Below, piece after piece: positions 53,661-61,592 of a stretch of 64,000 nucleotides of DNA (its first letter is position 1; each line of letters opens with the position of its first letter). The translations under genes and the position numbers were made by a program. The DNA lies in the NCBI RefSeq assembly GCF_004295345.1, contig NZ_CP036200.1, positions 2,820,001-2,884,000 on the forward strand. Reading direction: 5' to 3'. A model generated the notes under the pieces. The model was given only the letters and a program-made list of their open reading frames with translations. It was not told where the DNA came from and did not search any database. The stretch is from Shewanella maritima. Lineage in GTDB: Bacteria > Pseudomonadota > Gammaproteobacteria > Enterobacterales > Shewanellaceae.

Positions 53661-54731
53661 TCAGCTTTTACGCTTTTTAAAGGTACGGCGGTAGAAGGTA
53701 ACAGTACTGAACAGCAAGATAACTGTGCCTACGACTGCAATCAGGGTAATGAAGATTGAGTAGCTAAGCGGCATGTTCATCGCATCATGCAGAGGGCGAA
53801 CAAAGGTTGCCACACGACCACTTAAGTCACGTTCACTGTGCTTAAGCTTTGAAGTCATTGCGCCTGTATCAAAGTTCATTGCGATATTATCAGCGTTACG
53901 TAGCCATACACCACTATGCTCGTCAAAACGTACGTTATAACGCAGTGGTTGTGGCTTTGGCTTTTCACCGTCTTTTGGTTTTTTAGCACGCTGTTTGCTG
54001 ACACTCACTAGGTCTGACTCTGGCCATTGCGCTTGTGCTAGGGTCAGCTGACTATGCCAATCTTTCGCCGTAGCAGTTGGGTATTGCATTTCCACTGCTG
54101 GCGTGTGTTTTAGTGCACCAAACCATAGGCCTTTATAAGTAATTAAAAAGCCTGAAATACATAAGATAAATAGCGGCACTGAAATAAATAAGCCCAGTTG
54201 AATATGGCTTTTTACCAGGCTGCTTGAGCGGGTGTTACTTGGAATAGACTGTTTAAGGCGAAAGCCTTTACGTACTCGCCACCATAGGTAAATACCGACT
54301 AGGGTGATCACGCCACCTAATAAAGATGCGATGCCATTGGTGTATTTACCAAAATCATCCAGCAAGAAGTTACGGTGCAGCCAGAAAATGGTGCTGTAAA
54401 ATGGTATTTCCCGCATGTTGTAATCGCCAATTTCATTGAGCTCTTGGTCAAGGAAAATAGCTTTACCACGGGTGCTAGCTTGTAGATAAGGGCGATATTC
54501 AGTTGGGAAGTTCACCGAACTCATTTCAGGGTAGCGTTCAAAAATTGCCGCGACAGATTGAGCTTTTTGCTCAGTTGTCATAGGTGCGTAAACCTGACCT
54601 TTATCATCAATACGTTTTAAAATATCCATAGCACCGAGATAAACCCCGGTGGACAGGACGATTAACATGGTTAAGGTGATGACAAACCCTACCCAGTTAT
54701 GGAACCACTTTAGCGCTGCGACAATGTTCAT
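53661..54731 (-). CDS. PepSY-associated transmembrane protein
   Basis: Encodes 356 residues with four transmembrane helices (about 10-33, 133-155, 180-205 and 320-345). The N-terminal ALKWFHNWVGFVITLTMLIVLSTGVYLG and the FWLHRNFLLDDFGKY region are typical of PepSY_TM proteins, which often accompany siderophore uptake systems and may act as inner-membrane reductases or proton-coupled helpers. Conserved His residues in both helices (FHNWVG, LHRNF) could bind haem. A Fur-box-like sequence lies about 85 bases upstream. No siderophore receptor is next to it. Confidence 0.82.
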   Translation of the reverse strand: MNIVAALKWFHNWVGFVITLTMLIVLSTGVYLGAMDILKRIDDKGQVYAPMTTEQKAQSVAAIFERYPEMSSVNFPTEYRPYLQASTRGKAIFLDQELNEIGDYNMREIPFYSTIFWLHRNFLLDDFGKYTNGIASLLGGVITLVGIYLWWRVRKGFRLKQSIPSNTRSSSLVKSHIQLGLFISVPLFILCISGFLITYKGLWFGALKHTPAVEMQYPTATAKDWHSQLTLAQAQWPESDLVSVSKQRAKKPKDGEKPKPQPLRYNVRFDEHSGVWLRNADNIAMNFDTGAMTSKLKHSERDLSGRVATFVRPLHDAMNMPLSYSIFITLIAVVGTVILLFSTVTFYRRTFKKRKS

Positions 54732-54815
54732 ATTACTACCTAGGTTATTCTGATTATTCCCAATATGAATCAGTAATTAACGAGACTTGTGGCTATCAAA
54801 CCACAATAAAATTTC

Positions 54816-54834
54816 GAGAATGATAATTACTCCT
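54816..54834 (-). promoter_or_regulatory. Fur-box-like site upstream of the PepSY gene
   Basis: The 19 bases GAGAATGATAATTACTCCT match the Fur consensus GATAATGATAATCATTATC at 13 positions, including an unbroken AATGATAAT. They are located 85 bases upstream of the PepSY start, in the promoter interval. Iron repression is inferred. Confidence 0.55.
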
Positions 54835-54951
54835 ATTTGTGTGTTCAATTAAAGAAGTGTAAAGATTGGCTTTATTTACTTAAGGTGTTAGTGAGATCAC
54901 ACAAGCACCAAGTTGATCTTGGTTGCTTGAGCTGGGTAAAAGGGGGAATAA

Positions 54952-54980
54952 AAATGACCTAGTCAGTGACCAGGTCATTT
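54952..54980 (-). terminator. Terminator downstream of the second S9 peptidase
   Basis: AAATGACCT (54952-54960) / AGGTCATTT (54972-54980); on the minus strand followed by TTTTATTCCC. Confidence 0.75.
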
Positions 54981-55011
54981 AACGAACCTTGTTTAATAGA
55001 CTCGCAGCGAA

Positions 55012-56997
55012 CTACAGCTGGGTCGTGGATTTTAGGTTTTCAGCTAGAAAGCGTTCCATTGCCTTAAAGGTGGCAACTCGATTTTTATTGTTGGTAAGGT
55101 AATGAGTGCCGTTTTCCAATTCGATGTACTCAACATCCTTATTATGTTTTTTGAGCGCGTCGTACATGTCTTCACTGTGATCGACTCGCACCACACGGTC
55201 TTTTTCTCCGTGAATGAGTAACACAGGTACGTCGACATTTTTAGCATGGTACACCGGTGAGTTTTCGTAGAGCACGTCAAAGTCATCACCAACTTGTTTT
55301 TTGACTATGTCATAGTTGGTAAAATTACGATGATTTTTGACTAAATCTTCCACATCCATCACCCCGGCAAAACTAACCGCGCATTGATAGAGGTTTTTGG
55401 TGGTTGCCACTTCCATCATGGCTGCATAGCCACCGTAGCTCCCTCCCACAATACAAATACGTTTAGGGTCAGCAATGCCTTGCTCGATTGCCCAGCGAGT
55501 CGCGTCCTCTACGTCGGTTTGCATTTGTTGGCCCCACTTGGCAATACCGGCTTTCATAAAATCAAAACCATAGCCAATAGAGCCGCGATAGTTCATTTGT
55601 AGTACGGCATAACCCTGGTTTGCAAAGAATTGACTCCAGTTGCTAAAGCCTGCATTACTGAAGCTGATTGGCCCGCCGTGAGGGTGAACTATTAACGGCA
55701 AATTTTTCGCCTCAACGCCTTTTGGTGTTGTTAAGAAGGCTTGGATTTCTTGGCCATCTCTTGCTTTATAAATGTGACTCTTGGTTTTCGCCATTAGCTC
55801 TGGTGGCAGTGCCCGGTAGCGATAGGCAAATGGCGCTAGGTCTTGGGTATCGCGATCACCAAAGAAGAAGGTGCCAGATTCTGTTTGGTTGGTGGTAAGC
55901 AAGATATAGCGGCGGTTATCATCACTTAAACTGATAATCTCGTTATTAAAATCAGGTAGTGCTTTGTCCAGACCATTGGCGAGTTTTGTTAGGTCGTTGT
56001 CCCAGAAGGTGTAATCAGAGTCATCGCCATCAGTAAAGCCAATGACTTTCTTTTTCGCCCGCGAATAGACAAGTGATGGGTTTACATCACGGCCTTCTCG
56101 GCTAAATACTAGCTCAAGCTTCAGTTCAGGATCGCGCAGATCAACTTTAGATAAGGCCTTATAACCATCAACGTAGGAATTGACGTATAAGATGTTTGGG
56201 TCGTGATCAAAGCCTACTGGCCAAATTACGTTCTCTTCAAATGCCTCAAACTCCCACAGCACTCGCATATCGCCTTTGTTCTCAGATTGCTCATAGATGC
56301 GATAAGCTGTGTCGTCGCGGTAGATACCAATACGTACAGTGTGTTGACGGTCGGTTATCCAGTCCCAGACATCGCGGCGAGATGGTTGTACCCAGTGCGA
56401 GCGTCCACCAGCTAAGTTTACTTTCATTACTGACGGATATTCTGGGGTATTCCCCATGCCGCGAAACTGCATCAGGATATGCTCGTCATCTTCAGGCAGG
56501 TAATCAATCACGTTAGATTGAAATTGCGGTATCCACTTAAAGCGCTTCATTACTGATTTTTTCAGCACATTACTCATCTTCTTTTCTGTAAGTGAGTACT
56601 TAACCAAGCGTGATTCAGTTACTGGTGTGCCATAGCGAGTTGCTGGGAAGTTGGCTTTTACCAGCAAAATATCGTTGTTTGCCCAGGTTAGATTGGTAAT
56701 GCGAAAACGTTTGTTGTCGGTGCGAATAGGGTAGATTTGGCTTTTATCAGCCACATTAAAAATGCTGATTACGCTGCCTGGCTCTTTGCCATCTAAGCGC
56801 TGCACAAAGGCAATATGATTTCCATCAGGGGAGAGTCTTACATTACTTACATCCGGAAGACTTCCAAAGGCCTCTGCTGGGAGTTGTTGCACAGTTTGGT
56901 TTGATGTGGGTTGCTCAGCATGAGCGATTTGAGTGTGATAAGCGCACATAACTGTGCTGGCTATTGCTGCCAATAACCCAAGGAAGTTCCGTTTCAT
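55012..56997 (-). CDS. Secreted S9 family prolyl-oligopeptidase-type peptidase
   Basis: Encodes 661 residues with a signal peptide (to about 27, ending AHA). A propeller region (about 45-400) precedes the hydrolase domain with HPHGGPISFSNAG, the nucleophile elbow GGSYGGYAAMM (Ser520), the Asp in HGEKDRVVRVDHS and the His in LENGTHYLT. Probably an acylaminoacyl- or dipeptidyl-type peptidase degrading peptides in the periplasm or outside. Similar in length and order to the gene at 2750-4711 but with clearly different sequence; they are paralogues, not a recent duplication. Single gene with its own terminator. Confidence 0.88.
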   Translation of the reverse strand: MKRNFLGLLAAIASTVMCAYHTQIAHAEQPTSNQTVQQLPAEAFGSLPDVSNVRLSPDGNHIAFVQRLDGKEPGSVISIFNVADKSQIYPIRTDNKRFRITNLTWANNDILLVKANFPATRYGTPVTESRLVKYSLTEKKMSNVLKKSVMKRFKWIPQFQSNVIDYLPEDDEHILMQFRGMGNTPEYPSVMKVNLAGGRSHWVQPSRRDVWDWITDRQHTVRIGIYRDDTAYRIYEQSENKGDMRVLWEFEAFEENVIWPVGFDHDPNILYVNSYVDGYKALSKVDLRDPELKLELVFSREGRDVNPSLVYSRAKKKVIGFTDGDDSDYTFWDNDLTKLANGLDKALPDFNNEIISLSDDNRRYILLTTNQTESGTFFFGDRDTQDLAPFAYRYRALPPELMAKTKSHIYKARDGQEIQAFLTTPKGVEAKNLPLIVHPHGGPISFSNAGFSNWSQFFANQGYAVLQMNYRGSIGYGFDFMKAGIAKWGQQMQTDVEDATRWAIEQGIADPKRICIVGGSYGGYAAMMEVATTKNLYQCAVSFAGVMDVEDLVKNHRNFTNYDIVKKQVGDDFDVLYENSPVYHAKNVDVPVLLIHGEKDRVVRVDHSEDMYDALKKHNKDVEYIELENGTHYLTNNKNRVATFKAMERFLAENLKSTTQL

Positions 56998-57132
56998 ATT
57001 ACTCCACTTTTTTCATATTTATGAATTGCTTACTTTATTTGGTTTGGCAGTAAGATTCAATCGCATGATGCACGGTATCGGTAAGATTTCCAAAATATAT
57101 GTATTGTAAGTTCACGATTTATCTTGCAGAAA

Positions 57133-58473
57133 TTACCCTTGCAGCTGATGCCTGAGTCGCAGCAGGTAGTGAGCACCTAAGCTTATGCTTCGCATTAACA
57201 TAAAAGCAGCTAGAGCAAGCCAAAGTGCGTGATTGCCCATGTCTTGCAGCAAATACCACAGCGGAAAGTAGACACCAAAAGTTGCGAGCATCATGCTGTT
57301 GCGCATAATCTTGCCTTTGGCTGCGCCAATATAAACGCCGTCAAACAGGTAGCAATTAAACGCGACAATCGGCATCAACACTAAGTAGATACTGTATTGC
57401 ATCGCGGTGGTTTGCACTTGCTCTATATTGGTGAGCATGGCAATCAAGGGCTGCTTAAACAGTAAAAAGCTGCAACTAAACAATATTGCTGTCAACGCCG
57501 ACCAAAAAAATGCGAGTGTGACTGAGTCGGTCATCAATTTAGGTTTTTTTGCGCCATAGGCTTTACCTACTTCAGCTTCAGCGTAGTATGCTATGCCGTC
57601 TAGGGCGTATGAGATCAGCAATACTAGGTTGAGCAGTACCGCATTGGCAGCAATGGTGTTATCGCCAATACCTGCCCCGTAAAACACCATAAAACTAAAT
57701 GCGGCTTGTAAGCATAAGCTGCGAATAAAGATATCGCGATTGAGTGACAACAGTCCTGACATACCTTTAAAGCGGCAATATTTAATGAGTTGCTGCCATG
57801 AAAATTGTTTATCGAGCAGGAGTTGCTGGCGCACTAGTGTTGCAGCCACGGCAAAGGCACTAATGTCGGCGCACACCGATGCCCAAGCTGCCCCTTGTAC
57901 CTGCCAGCCAAAGCCGATGACAAACAATAAATCGAGTGCGATATTGACCGAGTTGGCAATAATCAATTGCCACATGGCTGCTTTTGGTGCCTGGCGCCCC
58001 AGCAACCAACCTAGTAGCACTAAATTGAGTAGTGCAAAAGGAGTCGACCAGATACGAATTTCGACATATTGCTGCGCATAAAACTGTACCTTGTCGCTGG
58101 CATCACTTAAGCTCAGTGCCAATTCAAGCAAGGGTTGTTGCAAAATAATGGCGCATATACCCAGAATGATGGCAATCAAACTGCCTTGCGCTAATAATTG
58201 TTGCTGTGCCGCATTATCATTTGCGCCATAAGCTTGGGCGACCAACCCTGTGGTCGACATGCGTAAAAAGCCAAGCAACCAAATAATCAAAGTGAGCATA
58301 GTACTACCTAGCGCCACGCCGCCAAGGTAATATGCGTGCTCTAGATGACCAATGACCGCTGTATCAATCAGTCCAAGTAATGGGACAGTGATATTAGACA
58401 AAATCATCGGTGTCGCTAGCAGCAGGAGCTGGCGATTCTTTTGGCGGTCGAACAAAATAGACGTTACAGACAT
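57133..58473 (-). CDS. dinF: MATE efflux family protein, DinF type
   Basis: Encodes 446 residues with about 12 transmembrane helices. The N-terminal signature LATPMILSNITVPLLGLIDTAVIGHLEHAYYLGGVALGS and LRMSTTGLVAQAYGAND closely match E. coli DinF, the DNA-damage-inducible member of the MATE family that exports toxic or oxidising compounds using ion gradients. No LexA box was identified in the very short upstream gap. Its start is divergent from the deacetylase gene with only 12 bases between the start codons. Confidence 0.88.
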   Translation of the reverse strand: MSVTSILFDRQKNRQLLLLATPMILSNITVPLLGLIDTAVIGHLEHAYYLGGVALGSTMLTLIIWLLGFLRMSTTGLVAQAYGANDNAAQQQLLAQGSLIAIILGICAIILQQPLLELALSLSDASDKVQFYAQQYVEIRIWSTPFALLNLVLLGWLLGRQAPKAAMWQLIIANSVNIALDLLFVIGFGWQVQGAAWASVCADISAFAVAATLVRQQLLLDKQFSWQQLIKYCRFKGMSGLLSLNRDIFIRSLCLQAAFSFMVFYGAGIGDNTIAANAVLLNLVLLISYALDGIAYYAEAEVGKAYGAKKPKLMTDSVTLAFFWSALTAILFSCSFLLFKQPLIAMLTNIEQVQTTAMQYSIYLVLMPIVAFNCYLFDGVYIGAAKGKIMRNSMMLATFGVYFPLWYLLQDMGNHALWLALAAFMLMRSISLGAHYLLRLRHQLQG

Positions 58474-58485
58474 AGGGTGAAAGTC

Positions 58486-59541
58486 ATGCTCAAAAAGTTA
58501 GGTTTATTGCTTTGCAGTATTGGTATGCTGCTGAGCTATTCAGCGCATGCGGTGGTTATTTTACAGTATCATCACGTCTCTGACACTACACCTAAAAGTA
58601 CCAGTGTTACCCCAGCGCAATTTGCCGAGCAAATGGCGTATCTGGCAGATAATGATTTTAATGTTGTTAGCATTACTGATGCCGTTGAAGCTATTAAATT
58701 TCGCAAGGCGATGCCAGCTAAATCGATTGTGATCACCTTCGATGATGGCTATGACAATATAATCAACAACGCTGCGCCGATTCTTGATAAATACCAGTTT
58801 CCTTATACTGTATTTGTTGCAGCTGAGCCCATTGCTGCGGGTTATAAAGGCATGATGAGTTGGCAGCAAATTCGTGAGCTTGCCCAAGGCGGCGCGACGA
58901 TAGCTAACCACACTTGGGAGCATGAGCATTTAATTCGTAAGCTTGATGGTGAAAGTGATTCACAATGGTTGCAGCGAGTTGAGAAGAGTATTGTTGACAC
59001 TGAAGAGAAAATCCTCAAAGAAACTGGGCAAAGCGTGAAAATGCTAGCTTATCCTTACGGAGAATATAACAGTCAAGTGGCAAGCTTGATAAAAGATCTT
59101 GGTTATATTGGCTTTGGTCAGCAGTCAGGCGCAGCTGGCCCACATTCAATTTTAACTGCGCTGCCGCGTTTTCCTGTGGCACATGCTTACGCTGATATTA
59201 ACGAGCTGAAAGTGAAGTTTACTAGCTTGAATATGCCCGTAATTACCCAAAACAAAACCGATCCGCTTTTAGAGCAAGGTCAGTGGCGACCTAGGTTAAC
59301 GGTCAAATTAGATATGAGTGATATCCATCCTCATCAGTTGATGTGTTTTGTGCAAGGGCAGGGTGCAAACAAGCCTGAGTGGTTGAATGAAGATGAGTTT
59401 ACGATTCAGGCGGTGACAGACTTACCTGCGGGGCGCTCGCGATACAACTGCACTGCGCCGAGTAAATCAGGTAAAGGCTACTATTGGTTTTCTCAAGCCT
59501 GGGTTAGACCTAAAAATGATGGCACCTGGGTTGCAGAATAA
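58486..59541 (+). CDS. Polysaccharide deacetylase family protein (secreted)
   Basis: Encodes 351 residues. A signal peptide (LGLLLCSIGMLLSYSAHA) leads into a NodB-homology domain with motif 1 TFDDGYDN, motif 2 HTWEHEHL and motif 3 LAYPYGEYNS, the metal-binding and catalytic residues of carbohydrate esterase family 4. The early VVILQYHHVSD is typical of PgaB/IcaB-like deacetylases. It may deacetylate poly-N-acetylglucosamine or another envelope sugar. The C-terminal 110 residues form an extra beta-rich domain with Cys (MCFVQGQ, RYNCTAP). Start ATG 58486 has AGGG upstream; a longer frame from 58441 would run into dinF. Confidence 0.9.
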   Translation: MLKKLGLLLCSIGMLLSYSAHAVVILQYHHVSDTTPKSTSVTPAQFAEQMAYLADNDFNVVSITDAVEAIKFRKAMPAKSIVITFDDGYDNIINNAAPILDKYQFPYTVFVAAEPIAAGYKGMMSWQQIRELAQGGATIANHTWEHEHLIRKLDGESDSQWLQRVEKSIVDTEEKILKETGQSVKMLAYPYGEYNSQVASLIKDLGYIGFGQQSGAAGPHSILTALPRFPVAHAYADINELKVKFTSLNMPVITQNKTDPLLEQGQWRPRLTVKLDMSDIHPHQLMCFVQGQGANKPEWLNEDEFTIQAVTDLPAGRSRYNCTAPSKSGKGYYWFSQAWVRPKNDGTWVAE

Positions 59542-59585
59542 GTTCTAGCGTTTGTTTAGCACCAATCAAATCTCAACTTTATGAG

Positions 59586-60608
59586 CTACTCAATTGCGAG
59601 TAGCTCAAATAGCTTAGGTGCAATGTCTTCTAAATTGAGTTGCTCATTGCAGGCACCCAATGCCACAGCTGCTCCAGGCATGCCCCATACAACCGAGGAT
59701 GCTTCGTCTTGAGCAATTGTATAGGCTCCGGCTTTATTGAGCTTAAGTAAGCCTTTACTGCCATCTTGCCCCATGCCTGTAAGCAACACACCGACCGCAG
59801 ACTTAGCCTGTACCTCAGCGATACTGTCAAACAATACATCTACAGAAGGTTTATGGCGGTTAACGGGATCACTGTCGATGAGCTTACAATAAGCAAACCC
59901 TAGGCGCACATCTATGGTGAGGTGTTTATCTCCGGGGGCTATATAGGCTGTACCAGGAGTGAGCATTTCGCCGCCTTGAGCTTCAATAATCTCAATTTCA
60001 CAGTTGCTGTTAAGCCGTTTCGCGAATGAGGCGCTAAAGACTGGCGGAATGTGCTGGGCAATTAAAATAGGTGGGCAAGTGAGCGGCATTTGCTTTAGCA
60101 AATATTGAATTGCCTCAGTGCCTCCAGTTGACGCGCCAATGGCTATCAGGCGGTTATGAAAACGTTTGCGTGGTGGCTTAACCGGCGTTTTATGCTTGGG
60201 CTTAATCTGATATTTAGCCTGGCTAGCTCCGCGAACCTTATGCACCAAATAGTGGTGGAACTGAGTTAAATCTTGTGGCTGATTGTTTTTGGGTTTGGCA
60301 ATAAAGTCTACCGCGCCTAGCTCCATCGCCTCTAAGGTGACAGCTGCACCTTTCTCGGTTAACGATGACACCATCACCACAGGCATTGGCCTTAGGCGCA
60401 TTAGGTTACGCAAAAATGCCAGCCCATCCATTTTGGGCATTTCTACATCTAGAGTAATGACGTCAGGATTAAGCTTTTTAATTTGCTCGCGGGCTTGATA
60501 GGCATCTTCAGCAGTGCCAACCACCTCAATATCTTCAGCCTGCTCCAGCATATGGCTCAGCAGTTTGCGCATAAGAGCCGAGTCGTCAATGACTAGCACT
60601 TTGATCAT
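59586..60608 (-). CDS. cheB: Chemotaxis protein-glutamate methylesterase CheB
   Basis: Encodes 340 residues. The receiver domain has IDDSALMR, phospho-acceptor Asp54 in ITLDVEMPKMDGL and Lys in FIAKPK; the methylesterase domain (about 152-340) has the catalytic Ser160 in IAIGASTGGTEA, His186 in AQHIPPVFS and Asp282 in GMGQDGSKGL. It demethylates chemoreceptors for adaptation. It follows cheR at 120 bases and lacks cheD between them. An inverted repeat GAGCTACTC/GAGTAGCTC (59583-59606) overlaps its end and could help stop transcription. Confidence 0.96.
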   Translation of the reverse strand: MIKVLVIDDSALMRKLLSHMLEQAEDIEVVGTAEDAYQAREQIKKLNPDVITLDVEMPKMDGLAFLRNLMRLRPMPVVMVSSLTEKGAAVTLEAMELGAVDFIAKPKNNQPQDLTQFHHYLVHKVRGASQAKYQIKPKHKTPVKPPRKRFHNRLIAIGASTGGTEAIQYLLKQMPLTCPPILIAQHIPPVFSASFAKRLNSNCEIEIIEAQGGEMLTPGTAYIAPGDKHLTIDVRLGFAYCKLIDSDPVNRHKPSVDVLFDSIAEVQAKSAVGVLLTGMGQDGSKGLLKLNKAGAYTIAQDEASSVVWGMPGAAVALGACNEQLNLEDIAPKLFELLAIE

Positions 60609-60728
60609 TTTTTCGCTCTCCTATGGTTGCTGCACCGCTGTTTGGCCTAATGCTGTTGTGTAAAATTCGAGGCGATCTAACGCTATGGTTGGTTTAAAGC
60701 TCTTTGTTATTTAAAAGCATTCTGTTGC

Positions 60729-61592
60729 TCAAAGTTTTGGGCGATAAATCGTTTGCCCTTCAAATACAAACTCGTCACTCAGCTGCATCAATGTTTCTGA
60801 ATGACCAACAATCAGGTAGCCATCGTCGGCAAGTAGTTGTCTGAACCTGGCGATGATGCGCTTTTTCGTTTCATGGTCAAAATAGATAAATACATTGCGA
60901 CAAAAGATGACGTCAAACGGACCTTTCATTGGCCATGCATCTAGCAAGTTAAGTTGTTTAAAATGCACGAGCTGCCTAATAAGTGGGCTTAGTGTGAAGT
61001 CATGCTCACCCTGTCTTTTTGCATATTTATTGGCATATTCAGATGGGATTGAAGACAGCTTTTCATCGCTATAAATGCCACGTTTGGCAGTGTTTAGTAC
61101 GTTGGTATCCAAATCTGTCGCCAGAATTTTTAAGTCCCATTCGTTAGTCGCAAATGGGTGAGCGAGAGTCATTGCGATACTGTATGGTTCTTCTCCTGTA
61201 GAGCAAGCCGCTGACCAAACTCGCAGGCGTTTATTGGGGCGAGACAGCCATTGCTGAGTAATTTTATCTTTAAGATATTCAAAATGATGCCCCTCGCGAA
61301 AAAAGTAGGTGAGGTTAGTGGTGAGTGCATTTATGAATACAGGTAGCTCGGTTTCATCCCGTTGTAAGCGTTGTACATAATCAGCAAAACTTGTTTCACC
61401 AAGCTGGCGCAGGCGCCTAGATAACCTTGAGTAAACCATATGTTTTTTGCGTGCAGGTAGCACAATTCCGGTACTTTTATATGCAAGTTGACGGATAGCC
61501 TCAAAATCTGCACTCGACATAGGGAACTCTTTGTCCATGTCGAATGCAGTATCGGTTTGTTGTTGAAGTTGTGAGCTCAAATTAGAACTCAT
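60729..61592 (-). CDS. cheR: Chemotaxis methyltransferase CheR
   Basis: Encodes 287 residues. The N-terminal CheR domain (MSSADFEAIRQLAYKSTGI ... RLRQLGETSFADYV) precedes the SAM-binding domain with TTNLTYFFREGHHFEYL, VWSAACSTGEEPYSIAMTL, DLDTNVLNTAKRGIYS and DVIFCRNVFIYFD. It methylates glutamates of chemoreceptors. Its start overlaps the receptor gene's stop by 11 bases, so the two are translationally coupled. Confidence 0.96.
   Translation of the reverse strand: MSSNLSSQLQQQTDTAFDMDKEFPMSSADFEAIRQLAYKSTGIVLPARKKHMVYSRLSRRLRQLGETSFADYVQRLQRDETELPVFINALTTNLTYFFREGHHFEYLKDKITQQWLSRPNKRLRVWSAACSTGEEPYSIAMTLAHPFATNEWDLKILATDLDTNVLNTAKRGIYSDEKLSSIPSEYANKYAKRQGEHDFTLSPLIRQLVHFKQLNLLDAWPMKGPFDVIFCRNVFIYFDHETKKRIIARFRQLLADDGYLIVGHSETLMQLSDEFVFEGQTIYRPKL

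Noticed and set aside
59583..59606. Intrinsic terminator at the cheB end
   Set aside because: GAGCTACTC/GAGTAGCTC is a good stem but overlaps the stop codon and no T-run follows on the minus strand.
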